Counted from the first letter of the stretch, positions 9,259 to 18,624 are shown. The stretch: DNA of 64,000 bases from Flavobacteriales bacterium (GCA_029251405.1 JAQXDK010000008.1:62001-126000); one strand, 5' to 3'. Notes: a model not told the origin generated them from the sequence alone. Translations and numbers: made by a program.

Positions 9259-12200
9259 TGTTATTATTTTCAATAGGTTTTTGCTGATCATTATCAGATT
9301 CTTCATTTTGATTACTATTCAGCGATGGATCTAAATCAATTTCAATCTCTTCTTGTATTGGTTCATCATTAATTTCTTCTAATTCTAAGCTCTTAATATA
9401 CTCTAGTTTTTGAGTAGCCTCAGCAACTAAATCTTCTTTATTGTATCCGTCATAATTTTCTATGATACTCTCCACGCTATGTTTTGCGTTGAAAAAATCT
9501 TTTTGAGCAGTAAAGTTATCTCCAAGTAATAAAATTCCTTTTGCCAACCAGTAATCGTAGGAAGGCTTCTGTTTTACCAATTCCATTATTAACGATTCGC
9601 ATAATTCGTAATTCTTACGAGAATAAGCAATTTGACATATATGATATTTAGATTCTGCAGCAGCAATACTCTTTGTGAAATTAATAATGCTGTCATAATA
9701 AATAACTGCACTGTCCAACTCATTTATCTGCTGATAAGACTGTCCTAAAAAGAGATAAGATTCTTCTTTTAGTTTATTAGTTAAATCCGAAAGAAGAAGA
9801 GTTTTTTGAGCATATTTTATTGTAGATAATGGATTATTTAAATAATGAAAACAATAAAATTGTCCTTTTACTGCTAGCGCCAAATCTTCTTGATCCATAC
9901 TTACATCTTCTAATGTTGAAAAATAACCAAGAGCATTTTTATAGTCATGTGCTTCAAATGTTATTTCTCCAGCGTATTTTAACGCCTCTGTATAGTAATT
10001 GTTATTGGGTTTTTGAGTAATAAAATCGTAATGAAATAAAGCCTCATTATTTTTCCCGTCTGCGTAGTAACAATTTGCCATAAAATAGTGAGCAGAAATT
10101 TCTCTTACAGGAGACTCAAGATTATCTAAATAGTAAGTTGCTTTTTCAGTTTGTTTTTGACAATCTCCATTATCCCTAGCCAAGACAACAGGCCTCCAAA
10201 GAGTGGAATCTTTTTCTTGTATACTAACATCAATTCCTCTTGAACTTAACCAATCATAATATCCAGTGAGGTTATCTCTCATATTGAAGACTTCCATCAT
10301 TAATTCAATTGCTAACTCATTTTCTTGCTCCGCATCTGGATAATCGTCTAAAACTTTTATCAAGTATTTTTCAGCTTCTGCTGTATTTTTTTCTTTTAAA
10401 TAGATACTTCCTAACTCAACATTCGCTTTAGAAATTAAATTATTACTAGGATAGTCATTAATAAATTTTAAATAGGTTGCTATAGACTCTTGGTTTCTTG
10501 ATTCATCCTTGTACGCCTGAGCAAGATTTAATAATGACGATACTTGGTATTTAGAATTTGGATATTTTTCGGTTAAACTTTTTAATGTATTTATTTTTCC
10601 TGCATATTCTTGAATAAGTCCTTGCGAAGTTGCCATTTGATTCAATGCGTAGCTGTGGTTATAATTCCCTATAGTTGTGGACTTTGCATAATTTTCAATG
10701 GCTAAACTGTCATTTCTGAGTAAAAAATAAGAATCCGCAATCCTTAAAAGAGCTGTTCTGTAATTGTTTGAGTCTGGGATATTATACTGATGAATATAAT
10801 TCCTGAAATATTTTAAAGCTTTTTTAAGTTCTTCCTTTTGAACTTTTGCTTCGTTTCCTTTATAAATTTCGTATGGATTGGATTTTTCAAAATAGCTGTA
10901 CCCAATATGAAAATCTAAATCCTGGAATTCATTGGTTAAAATAGCGCCATTTATATATCTGAATTTTTCATAATTCTCAACAGCTGTTAAATATTCTTTT
11001 AAATTGTAATTACTCTCAGCAATCCAAAATTGGCTCAATGCATTTAAATTTTGGTTGATTGGATACCTGTTTACTAAACCAAAATTAACAATAGCACTTT
11101 TATATTCTCTATTATGATATTGCTCAACAGCTCTGTTGAAGACGATGGATTGATATGCTTTCTGCATCCTAGGATCTTTATTTTTTATTTTCTCCATGGA
11201 TTTCAAAGCCTTGTCATAATTTTTTGTAGTCAAATAAACTTTTAATAAAAACTCATAGGCTTCTTTTGCGTCCTCAGTATTTGGATATTCATTAATAAAT
11301 TCTTGAAAAGAATTAATTGCTTCGTCATAAGGATTATAACTTAGCTCATAAGCTAGTTTTGCATAATTAAACAAAGAATTTCTCTTTATTTCATCGTCAA
11401 ATGTTAACTTACTTGCTTTCTGAAAAGCGTTTCTTGCATAATCCTTATCATCTAATTTTAGATAAGAATCTGCCATATGATAATAACATATTTGGGATAG
11501 CGAATCTTCCTTATATGCTACTCTAGAAAATAGCTCGATAGCCTTTCTAAGGTCGTTAGTCTTGTAGTAACAAAAAGCGACTTGATAGTTACTTTCCCTA
11601 CTAGATTTAGCATGTTTTTTAAATATTTTATAGTAGGTTAATGATGTTTTGTATTGCTTCTTTTTAAAGTAGGAATCTGCAATTAATTTTGCAAATTCGC
11701 CTTTTCTTTTTTCGGTTATAGAATCTAGATGTGTTGGCGCATAGGCGATAAGTTCTTCATACTTGTTTTGTTGATATAGAATTTGGGTGATGTAATACGG
11801 GATGATTGGTTTAAACATTTTGTTCGAAGCAATTTTCTTAAAGCCTTGTAAAGCAGTTTGATATTTTGCCTCCGAATAAGCAATGTGGCTGTAGTAATAA
11901 GTTGCTGGTACGTCATAATCTGTGGTTCTTTGAAGCAACTCGTTAAATAAAACTTTAGACTGCGCTAAATTCTTTTTCATAAACTTAGAGTAGCCCAACT
12001 TAAATAAGTATTCATTTTGATCCGAAATGGATAAATCGTATTGATCTACTTTTTCAAAAAACTCAATGGACTTTTTAAATTTTTTGGTTTGATAGTAATG
12101 CTTTCCTAATTGAAAATAAACATTTTTTGACTTAGGATGATCTGGATGATCAAGGGCAAATCTTGTAAGTAATGTTTCTACATTTTTATGATATAATTTC

Positions 12201-12439
12201 AGGGCGCAAACTGCAAAATAATATTCTGAATTTATTCTAATTTCGTCTTGAGGATTATTAAACTCATTAATTATGTCTTTGAAATAATATTGCGCTGTGC
12301 TGTACTTTTCTTTATCGAAAAGTTCTTGAGCTGTTTTATAGCTTCGGTAAGGATCGCTGTAAATAAGTGTTTTTTGACCAAAAACAGTATTGGCTAGCAG
12401 AATTATGAATAATGATAATAGCTTAGGAAAATTGTTCAT
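9245..12439 (-). CDS. Large periplasmic tetratricopeptide-repeat protein
   Basis: A 1064-residue exported TPR protein. The signal peptide is residues 1-22 (hydrophobic LLSLFIILLANTVFGQ). Almost the whole mature protein is built of 34-residue TPR-like helical pairs, for example AQELFDKEKYSTAQYYF near 38, ALKYFRNYIHQY, and SQIAYSRKNYELCESL-like repeats towards the end. A strongly acidic, low-complexity tail follows from about residue 1015 (EEINDEPIQEEIEIDLD, then Asn/Gln/Glu-rich). TPR arrays bind other proteins, so it is probably a scaffold for the overlapping downstream barrel protein. As I recall, this barrel/TPR pair beside gyrB and ftsE recurs in Flavobacteriales, where it is annotated only generically. 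Confidence 0.85.
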   Translation of the reverse strand: MNNFPKLLSLFIILLANTVFGQKTLIYSDPYRSYKTAQELFDKEKYSTAQYYFKDIINEFNNPQDEIRINSEYYFAVCALKLYHKNVETLLTRFALDHPDHPKSKNVYFQLGKHYYQTKKFKKSIEFFEKVDQYDLSISDQNEYLFKLGYSKFMKKNLAQSKVLFNELLQRTTDYDVPATYYYSHIAYSEAKYQTALQGFKKIASNKMFKPIIPYYITQILYQQNKYEELIAYAPTHLDSITEKRKGEFAKLIADSYFKKKQYKTSLTYYKIFKKHAKSSRESNYQVAFCYYKTNDLRKAIELFSRVAYKEDSLSQICYYHMADSYLKLDDKDYARNAFQKASKLTFDDEIKRNSLFNYAKLAYELSYNPYDEAINSFQEFINEYPNTEDAKEAYEFLLKVYLTTKNYDKALKSMEKIKNKDPRMQKAYQSIVFNRAVEQYHNREYKSAIVNFGLVNRYPINQNLNALSQFWIAESNYNLKEYLTAVENYEKFRYINGAILTNEFQDLDFHIGYSYFEKSNPYEIYKGNEAKVQKEELKKALKYFRNYIHQYNIPDSNNYRTALLRIADSYFLLRNDSLAIENYAKSTTIGNYNHSYALNQMATSQGLIQEYAGKINTLKSLTEKYPNSKYQVSSLLNLAQAYKDESRNQESIATYLKFINDYPSNNLISKANVELGSIYLKEKNTAEAEKYLIKVLDDYPDAEQENELAIELMMEVFNMRDNLTGYYDWLSSRGIDVSIQEKDSTLWRPVVLARDNGDCQKQTEKATYYLDNLESPVREISAHYFMANCYYADGKNNEALFHYDFITQKPNNNYYTEALKYAGEITFEAHDYKNALGYFSTLEDVSMDQEDLALAVKGQFYCFHYLNNPLSTIKYAQKTLLLSDLTNKLKEESYLFLGQSYQQINELDSAVIYYDSIINFTKSIAAAESKYHICQIAYSRKNYELCESLIMELVKQKPSYDYWLAKGILLLGDNFTAQKDFFNAKHSVESIIENYDGYNKEDLVAEATQKLEYIKSLELEEINDEPIQEEIEIDLDPSLNSNQNEESDNDQQKPIENNNNEDE

Positions 12440-12569
12440 TAAGTAGTTAATCAGATAACGAAATAAAGATAGTTAGTGTTAAACCTTTACAAATAACAGA
12501 ATATTATTATTTTCAACTACAATGTGTTAACATTAATTCATTTTATTAAATACCTACACTATATTATCT

Positions 12570-12577
12570 TAAATTTG
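12570..12577 (+). promoter_or_regulatory. Possible -7 promoter element for ftsE
   Basis: The sequence TAAATTTG matches TAnnTTTG and ends 22 bases before the ftsE ATG. No -33 TTG is visible at the usual distance. Confidence 0.3.
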
Positions 12578-12599
12578 AAGGTATAAAACCTACCATATA

Positions 12600-13268
12600 A
12601 TGAGTGAAGACCAATTTTTAAATTTTGAAAATATTGAGGTAAAACAGCAACAAAACACAATCCTTAAAGGAATTAATTTAACTATTAAAAAAGGGGAATT
12701 TGTATATTTTGTTGGGAAGACTGGTAGCGGAAAAAGTAGTCTTTTAAAATCTATTTATGGAGATGTTGGTATTCACAGTGGTGAACTTTCTTTTCAAGGT
12801 CAATATTTGAAAAACATTAGTCGAAAAAACATTTTAGCATTACGTAGGAAAATTGGCATCATTTTTCAAGACTTTCAGCTACTCATGGACCGTTCAGTAG
12901 CTGACAATCTTAAATTTGTTATGAAAGCTACTGGATGGAAAGGCATAAAAAAAATAAATCAAAAAATTGAAGAATTATTATCTAAAGTTGAAATGACTGA
13001 TAAAGCAGACGCATTTCCTCATCTAATTTCTGGTGGAGAACAGCAAAGAGTTGCAGTTGCTAGAGCATTGATTAACGACCCGGAATTAATAATTGCTGAC
13101 GAGCCAACAGGAAATCTAGATCCAGAAACAAGTGCTAAAATTATGTTATTATTGAAAAGTGTTGTCGGTGATCGAAAAACATTAATTATGGCAACTCACG
13201 ATTTTGAAATCATCAATAAATTTCCTGGAAGAATTGTGAAATTTGACAATAAATCTATTGTAGAATAA
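12600..13268 (+). CDS. ftsE: Cell division ATP-binding protein FtsE
   Basis: A 222-residue ABC ATPase of the MacB/LolD/FtsE group. It contains Walker [10 protein letters not shown] (39-47), a Q-loop in IIFQDFQLL, the signature SGGEQQR (about 144-150) and Walker B LIIADEPT (about 163-170), with the switch His in MATHDFE. FtsE with its membrane partner FtsX controls peptidoglycan hydrolases at the division site. The short length, the [17 protein letters not shown] region and the position next to the TPR/barrel genes fit the FtsE family better than a lipoprotein exporter, but the families are close. No ftsX is present in this window. Confidence 0.85.
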   Translation: MSEDQFLNFENIEVKQQQNTILKGINLTIKKGEFVYFVGKTGSGKSSLLKSIYGDVGIHSGELSFQGQYLKNISRKNILALRRKIGIIFQDFQLLMDRSVADNLKFVMKATGWKGIKKINQKIEELLSKVEMTDKADAFPHLISGGEQQRVAVARALINDPELIIADEPTGNLDPETSAKIMLLLKSVVGDRKTLIMATHDFEIINKFPGRIVKFDNKSIVE

Positions 13269-13279
13269 GTTCTATTGTA

Positions 13280-14161
13280 TTGATTAGTATTTGCATACCC
13301 ATTCATAATTACAATGCCGTTAAGCTTATAAATTCTATTTATCGACAAGCTGAAAAAATTAAAATACCTTTTGAAATAATTGCAATTGATGACGGCTCTG
13401 AGGATGAATTTATAAAACTAAATTCTTCCATATCTAATTTAAAAAATATTCAATTTATATCCTTGAAAAAGAATATTGGAAGGTCTAAGATTAGAAATTT
13501 ATTTTTAGAAAAGACTAATTTTGAAAGTCTGCTGTTTATAGATTGCGACTGTAGTATTTCTTCAGAGAACTTTTTGAAAAATTACCAAAAAAAAATGAAC
13601 AATGATGTGGTATACGGGGGTAGAAAACATCACCCAATTCCACCAAAAGATGAAAATTTAAAACTTAGGTGGTTGTATGGGATTAAAATAGAAGATCAGA
13701 CCATAGATTATAGAATTAATAACCCCTATCATTCATTTAAATCCAATAATTTTTTAATCAAGAAAAATATTCTTTCAAATATTAAATTTGATGAAGCTTT
13801 TACAGGATACGGACACGAAGACACGCTACTTTCCTTAGAACTTAAAAAAAATAAAATTAATATTTCACAAATTGATAATCCTGTATATCATGAGGGAATT
13901 GAAAGTAATATTATCTTTTTAAACAAAACAAAAGAAGGTATAGATAACTTATGTAAACTAGAAAAAAAGATGAAGGCCCTTAATGGCGTTAAATTAATAA
14001 CCTATTATAAATTTTTAAAAAAAATGAAAATGGATAAACTCTTACTGTTTATAGCACCCAGCACCATAAGACTCATAGAACTTCAATTACTTTCTCGATC
14101 ACCTTCGTTATGGCTATTCAACCTATACAAATTATTAATATATATTAGAAAAAAAGCATAA
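13280..14161 (+). CDS. Family 2 glycosyltransferase
   Basis: A 293-residue GT-A fold sugar transferase, probably making a cell-surface glycan. The N-terminus ISICIPIHNYN is the usual first strand. IDDGSED (36-42) binds the nucleotide, IDCDCS near residue 88 sits where the metal-binding DxD lies, and GYGHEDT near 177 is the acceptor-side ED motif common in GT2 enzymes. The donor and acceptor cannot be read from sequence. The start is TTG at 13280: the frame has a stop at 13250 and no ATG before the first conserved strand. It lies 11 bases after ftsE and shares one base with the next gene, so it is likely in the same transcript. Confidence 0.86.
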   Translation: MISICIPIHNYNAVKLINSIYRQAEKIKIPFEIIAIDDGSEDEFIKLNSSISNLKNIQFISLKKNIGRSKIRNLFLEKTNFESLLFIDCDCSISSENFLKNYQKKMNNDVVYGGRKHHPIPPKDENLKLRWLYGIKIEDQTIDYRINNPYHSFKSNNFLIKKNILSNIKFDEAFTGYGHEDTLLSLELKKNKINISQIDNPVYHEGIESNIIFLNKTKEGIDNLCKLEKKMKALNGVKLITYYKFLKKMKMDKLLLFIAPSTIRLIELQLLSRSPSLWLFNLYKLLIYIRKKA

Positions 14162-14919
14162 TGTATCGGCTTTTAAAACTCACATACAGAAAGTTGATTC
14201 CAAATTCTATCCATTACAGAATAGAACCTTTTATTAGATTATTTATTTATTATTTGTTTTACAAAGGAACTCTTGTTAAATGTTCCATTTGCTTATCTCA
14301 TGCCAAAAAATTCATTTCCATATCATTTAAAGAGTCGGAAGATAAATTATGCCCAAAATGTGGTTCTCTTTCTAGGTCAAGAGCTATAGTTAATTATGTG
14401 GAAGATAATTTTCAAAATGAAAAACTAAAAATTCTTGATTTTTCTCCTCATAGGAGTATGCACGATTTTTTCAAATCTAAATTTGCAAATTACATTTCAA
14501 CAGACTTTGAAAATCAATTTTATGCAGAAAAAAATTACGACATTACTGAAATTGAAGAAAAAGATAATTCATTTGATTTAATTATTTGTTTTCATGTTTT
14601 AGAGCATATTTTAGAAGATGACAAAGCAATTAATGAATTACATAGAATATTAAAGAAAAATGGAGTGCTAATTATTCAAGTTCCATTAAAAGACGGCGCT
14701 ACTTATGAAGACTTCAGTATAATAACTCCAAAAGATAGACTGGAAGCATTTGGACAAGAAGATCATGTTAGAATTTATGGACACAAGAGTATAGAAGAAA
14801 AATTAAAAGCCTTTCTATTTAGTGTTGAAACAGTCGATATCTCAAAAAATTTTAATGCACGTGAAAAAAAATTATTTGGAATTTCAGATAAAGAAATAAT
14901 ATTTAAATGCATCAAATAA
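14161..14919 (+). CDS. Class I SAM-dependent methyltransferase with N-terminal zinc ribbon
   Basis: A 252-residue protein. Residues about 40-75 carry CSIC and CPKCG separated by some 30 residues, which looks like a small zinc ribbon. A methyltransferase-11-like domain follows: LKILDFSPH is a degenerate form of the first SAM loop, then FDLIICFHVLEHI (motif with the acidic-aromatic pattern) and the INELHRILKKNGVLIIQVP strand. The glycine-rich SAM loop is replaced by DFSPHRS, a form I associate with some Bacteroidota glycan methyltransferases. The start codon overlaps the stop of the GT2 gene by one base. The gene ends directly against the convergent GT4 gene. I infer modification of a surface sugar. 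Confidence 0.8.
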   Translation: MYRLLKLTYRKLIPNSIHYRIEPFIRLFIYYLFYKGTLVKCSICLSHAKKFISISFKESEDKLCPKCGSLSRSRAIVNYVEDNFQNEKLKILDFSPHRSMHDFFKSKFANYISTDFENQFYAEKNYDITEIEEKDNSFDLIICFHVLEHILEDDKAINELHRILKKNGVLIIQVPLKDGATYEDFSIITPKDRLEAFGQEDHVRIYGHKSIEEKLKAFLFSVETVDISKNFNAREKKLFGISDKEIIFKCIK

Positions 14920-16029
14920 CTATTTAAAATTATTATAGGTTTTCACCAAAACCTCAGCTTCTTTTTCCCAATTTAAATCTGTATTCATCCTTAAAATGTT
15001 ATCAAAAAATTCACTTGTTTTTGTAAGTTCTATTGCTTCATCTAAGCCCTTTAATATTGAAATTGGACTCAATGAGTTGATTAAAACACCTGTTTTGTAC
15101 TCGTCAACAATATTTTTAATTTCGATTAAGTTAGTAGCAACAAATGGGATTTTAGACTTTGAATAATCAAAAATTTTATTAGGCAAACTGAACATATGAT
15201 TTATGTTGTTATTCTTATCTAGACTAACTCCTACATCACAATTTAATGTGTATTGCAACATCCTATTATAAGATAGTGGAGGAACAAAAAGTATCTTATT
15301 TTTTAAATCGTCTTCTGAAGCTCTTAGCTTTAAATCACTCACAACATCCCCCTTTCCAACAATACATAGAAAATATTTATCTTGACTAGCTATTGCTTCC
15401 AATAACTCTTCAGAACCTCTATGCACATTGATTCCAGATCCTTGCAAAATAACAATTAATTGGTTCTTTGGAAGACCTAAATTTTCTCTTGATTCTTCAT
15501 TTGAGATTTTGGTAGACTTAGGAATGTTTCTAATTACATTAGGTCTAATTTGATAATCTTTAAAATACAAATTTGAAATAGATTTATTAACAGTAAAAAC
15601 ATATTTTAACCTTGGGAAAATAAATCTCTCAATTGCGGTCCACACCTTTTTAACCATGTACCTATTTTGAATTTCTGGAATTCCTAAAAAATATTCATGA
15701 GAATCGTAAACTAAAATCTTTTTTTTGAAGGAACAAACTAACCACATTGGTAGTATGGTGTCTAAGTCGTTGGCGTGATAAATGTCAAATTTATTTATGA
15801 GAAGAAAAAAAAATAACCTGAGATTATATTCTGAATAAAAAAGAAATCCCTTATTGAAAAATAAATTAAATCTTTTTGTTTTATAAGGTCTTTCAAGCGA
15901 TCTTGAGGTTGCTAATTCTCTACCTACAAGTATTACTTCAAAATTATTTTGAACTAAAGTTTCGCAAACTTTTTTTACTCGCTGATCATTTGATAAATCA
16001 TTACTAACGGCTACTATTACTTTTTTGAT
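14920..16029 (-). CDS. Family 4 glycosyltransferase, start codon non-canonical (ATC)
   Basis: The open frame runs from a stop at 16048-16050 to TAG at 14920-14922. From about 16029 it encodes a typical GT4 N-terminus (KKVIVAVSNDLSNDQRVKK) followed by FEVILVGRE, FYSEYNLRLFFF and DIYHANDLDTILP. The C-terminal Rossmann half has GSGINVHRGSEEL, IVGKGD and NKIFDYSKSKIPFVATN. The first in-frame ATG (15747) would delete about 94 residues of conserved N-terminal domain. Between 16048 and that point there is no ATG, GTG or TTG before the conserved part; the natural start codon position holds ATC (16027-16029), giving about 369 residues. Either ATC is used or one base differs from the functional gene. 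It probably acts on the same glycan as the convergent GT2 and methyltransferase genes. Confidence 0.8.
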   Translation of the reverse strand: MKKVIVAVSNDLSNDQRVKKVCETLVQNNFEVILVGRELATSRSLERPYKTKRFNLFFNKGFLFYSEYNLRLFFFLLINKFDIYHANDLDTILPMWLVCSFKKKILVYDSHEYFLGIPEIQNRYMVKKVWTAIERFIFPRLKYVFTVNKSISNLYFKDYQIRPNVIRNIPKSTKISNEESRENLGLPKNQLIVILQGSGINVHRGSEELLEAIASQDKYFLCIVGKGDVVSDLKLRASEDDLKNKILFVPPLSYNRMLQYTLNCDVGVSLDKNNNINHMFSLPNKIFDYSKSKIPFVATNLIEIKNIVDEYKTGVLINSLSPISILKGLDEAIELTKTSEFFDNILRMNTDLNWEKEAEVLVKTYNNFK

Positions 16030-16121
16030 GGTGATAAATTTAAAACTTTATAAATGTATGTAATATTGTTTTAAGGGCCTCTAGGTGCAAATCCAAGAAA
16101 TTATAATTAAGTTTGAAAAAG

Positions 16122-17138
16122 ATGAAAATCCATGAAAATTTCAAACTTATTAATCACAACACTTTCGGAGTTGATGCATCCTCAAAATATTTTATTAAAA
16201 TTAAATCTGAAGCCGAACTTAATGCAGTTTTCAAATTAAAACAATTTGAAGAAACTGAAATTTTAATACTTGGTGGCGGGAGTAATATTTTGTTTACACA
16301 AAATTTTAACGGTCTAGTAATCAAAAATGAAATTAAAGGCAAAAAAGTTATTGCTGAGACCAACAGTTTTGTAAATCTTAAAATTGGAGCGGGTGAAAAT
16401 TGGCACAAGTTGGTCATGTATTGTGTGGATAATGAATGGGGAGGAATAGAGAATCTAAGCTTAATCCCTGGTAACTCTGGAACAGCACCCATGCAAAATA
16501 TTGGTGCATATGGAGTAGAAATTAAAGATACATTTGTAGAGCTTGAAGCATTTGAGATTGCAAGTGGTAAAATTGTCAAATTTTCAAAATCTGACTGTAA
16601 ATTCGGTTACAGGGAAAGCATATTTAAAAATGAAAAGAAAAATCAATTTATTATATTAAATATCACCCTTAAACTACATAAAAATCCCAACGTTAATATC
16701 GGTTATGGAGATGTTATAAAAGTTTTAGAATCCCAAAACATTAAAAAACCAAACATAAAAGATGTGAGCAAAGCAATAATTCACATTAGAAATTCAAAAT
16801 TACCAAACCCTAAAGAAATTGGAAATTGTGGTAGTTTTTTTAAAAATCCAGTAATTGATCAAAAGAAACTGGAAGAAATAAAAAAAGATTATCCGGAAAT
16901 CATATACTATCCTGTAAGTAAAACGCATGTTAAAATTGCTGCTGGCTGGTTAATTGATAAAGCTGGTTGGAAAGGGAAAACTTTCGGGAATTATGGCGTT
17001 CACAAAAAACAAGCCCTTGTATTAGTTAATTACGGAAATGCAGAGGGACAAGAACTCTATGAGCTTTCCGAAAAAATTATAACAGATATTCAAAATAAGT
17101 TTAAAATAACACTCGAGCGTGAAGTAAATATCATTTGA
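16122..17138 (+). CDS. murB: UDP-N-acetylenolpyruvoylglucosamine reductase MurB
   Basis: An FAD enzyme that reduces UDP-GlcNAc-enolpyruvate to UDP-MurNAc in peptidoglycan synthesis. The ATG at 16122 (338 residues) gives the family start MKIHENFKLINHNTFGVDA; an in-frame TTG nine bases earlier is less likely. Visible features are the FAD loop ILGGGSNILF (about 49-58), IPGNSGTAPMQNIGAYG (about 115-131), the substrate Arg in FGYRES (about 161), the catalytic-Ser segment GNCGSFFKNP (about 235-244), and AGWLIDKAGWKGK. The extended Tyr-containing region between these marks the type I enzyme. The 3' end overlaps the convergent unknown gene by 8 bases. Confidence 0.95.
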   Translation: MKIHENFKLINHNTFGVDASSKYFIKIKSEAELNAVFKLKQFEETEILILGGGSNILFTQNFNGLVIKNEIKGKKVIAETNSFVNLKIGAGENWHKLVMYCVDNEWGGIENLSLIPGNSGTAPMQNIGAYGVEIKDTFVELEAFEIASGKIVKFSKSDCKFGYRESIFKNEKKNQFIILNITLKLHKNPNVNIGYGDVIKVLESQNIKKPNIKDVSKAIIHIRNSKLPNPKEIGNCGSFFKNPVIDQKKLEEIKKDYPEIIYYPVSKTHVKIAAGWLIDKAGWKGKTFGNYGVHKKQALVLVNYGNAEGQELYELSEKIITDIQNKFKITLEREVNII

Positions 17139-18579
17139 CAATCCCCAACATAAAATTATCCATCTTTTCATTTAAAATCACAAAATAAGATGGTCCCTTT
17201 TCATAAGGATTCAATTGTTTTGGTGTAAAAGCATATTTTTCTAATTCTTTTCCTGGAAAATTAATCGCCATAGGTTTTTCATTAGGAAGACCAGATTCTG
17301 AAAAATTAATACTAGTTGTACCACTATAATTTAAAATACCATATTCAGCGGGAATTCCTTTTCTTAGCTCTAAATTGGATAATTCGTTAAAGAAATATTG
17401 AATGGATTTATTTTCATTTAAAGAAAATATTCCGACAAAGTTTAAGTTTTTATTTTTTTGATCTTTAACAACAGGGCATCCCCAAATGTAATTTCCGTTT
17501 TTATTAAATTTAATCAGAATGAAACCATTAGATTTCCAAAATGATTCATTTTTAGAACTGGTCTTAATTAAATGTTCTGCTAAGAGAAAATGATTTTCTG
17601 TTTCATCTAATGTGAAATCTTTTAAAATAAACTTGTCTAAACCGTACCCTTTCTCTTTAATTTCTTTAGAAGATTTAAAACTTTTTACAATATTTTCGCT
17701 TAATAGGTATTGATTTTTGTGAATTAAATCTAGGTCTTCGTCATACTTGAGTAGAAAAAAACCTTCATAATTATACCTCACTGGGGACGAGTAAAATCCA
17801 GATAAAACCAACTCATTCTTAGAATTGAAAAAATAGTCCAAAGCAGCTATTTTTCTTTGAGTTAATTTGATTTCTTTTTCTTTAATAATTTCTTTTCCTA
17901 ATTTATATATATAAAATTTATTGCCTTTATTCCAATACTGCTTTAATAAATACGACTGACCATTATTAGATATTAAAATTCTATTATCTCTTTTAGACTT
18001 AAATTTTAACTCTAATTTGTTGTAAATTTCATTCACTACTTTCATTGATGAATTTAATTTAAGAATCATTAAGTCTTCATTTTTATTGCTTTGGAAAGGA
18101 AGCTCCACTAAAACATTGATATGTTCTTCAAAAACTTTATTCGCAATTTTAAAATTAGAAGAGTATCCTGATTTATTGGGTTTTGAGTAGACATCTTTAG
18201 GCGGTGAAAACGTAGAATTGATGTCTAAATATCGACTTCTTAATATGGTGTTAGTTCCATCATTTATAGAAGTAAATAAAATGATGTTATCAAAAATATT
18301 TCTTATTCCAACAAAAGATTCTTTAGTAAATTCAGCATTAAAGTAATTAGCACTTTTTAAACTCTTGTTAAAGATATTTACTTTTAATACACAGTATTTT
18401 GACTTTTGTTTTTGCTGAAAAAGAATATGAGAAGAGTTATAATTGAAGCAAGAAATTGGCTTATAATCATTCTCAAATGGATGATGCTCGGAAAAGGACA
18501 ACTCTAAACCTTGAGAAAAAATAAAGTTCACTGGTAAGTTGATCAATAAAAAGATTAATGCTCTAAATATAAATTTCAT
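17131..18579 (-). CDS. Exported protein of unknown function, possible beta-propeller
   Basis: I do not recognise this family. The ATG at 18579 begins a clear signal peptide (MKFIFRALIFLLINLPVNFIFSQ), and the protein has 482 residues. The mature part is rich in short aromatic beta-strand-like segments of similar character (for example NELVLSGFYSS, YEGFFLLKYDEDL, NGFILIKFNKNGNYIWG). These resemble blades of a propeller seen in Bacteroidota exported proteins, but I see no catalytic motif. It lacks a T9SS sorting domain and a lipobox, so a periplasmic location is likely. It converges on murB with an 8-base overlap and sits 45 bases downstream of sufD, possibly as a separate unit. Confidence 0.6.
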   Translation of the reverse strand: MKFIFRALIFLLINLPVNFIFSQGLELSFSEHHPFENDYKPISCFNYNSSHILFQQKQKSKYCVLKVNIFNKSLKSANYFNAEFTKESFVGIRNIFDNIILFTSINDGTNTILRSRYLDINSTFSPPKDVYSKPNKSGYSSNFKIANKVFEEHINVLVELPFQSNKNEDLMILKLNSSMKVVNEIYNKLELKFKSKRDNRILISNNGQSYLLKQYWNKGNKFYIYKLGKEIIKEKEIKLTQRKIAALDYFFNSKNELVLSGFYSSPVRYNYEGFFLLKYDEDLDLIHKNQYLLSENIVKSFKSSKEIKEKGYGLDKFILKDFTLDETENHFLLAEHLIKTSSKNESFWKSNGFILIKFNKNGNYIWGCPVVKDQKNKNLNFVGIFSLNENKSIQYFFNELSNLELRKGIPAEYGILNYSGTTSINFSESGLPNEKPMAINFPGKELEKYAFTPKQLNPYEKGPSYFVILNEKMDNFMLGIVK

Positions 18580-18624
18580 ACGCAATTATATAATTTACGT
18601 TAAAATACAATATTTAGTGATAAA

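Noticed and set aside
14920-15747. Reading the GT4 gene as a 275-residue protein starting at the first ATG
   Set aside because: The 94 codons upstream are in frame and encode the conserved GT4 N-terminal domain, so this start would be inside the gene.
16021-16122. A frameshift as explanation for the missing GT4 start
   Set aside because: The frame is continuous up to a stop just before the expected first residue and no ATG in another minus-strand frame lies close by; a substitution or rare start explains it better.
16154-16579. A 141-codon open frame on the minus strand inside murB
   Set aside because: It lies wholly antisense to a well-conserved gene, its translation has no recognisable motif, and AT-rich coding sequence easily leaves such mirror frames.
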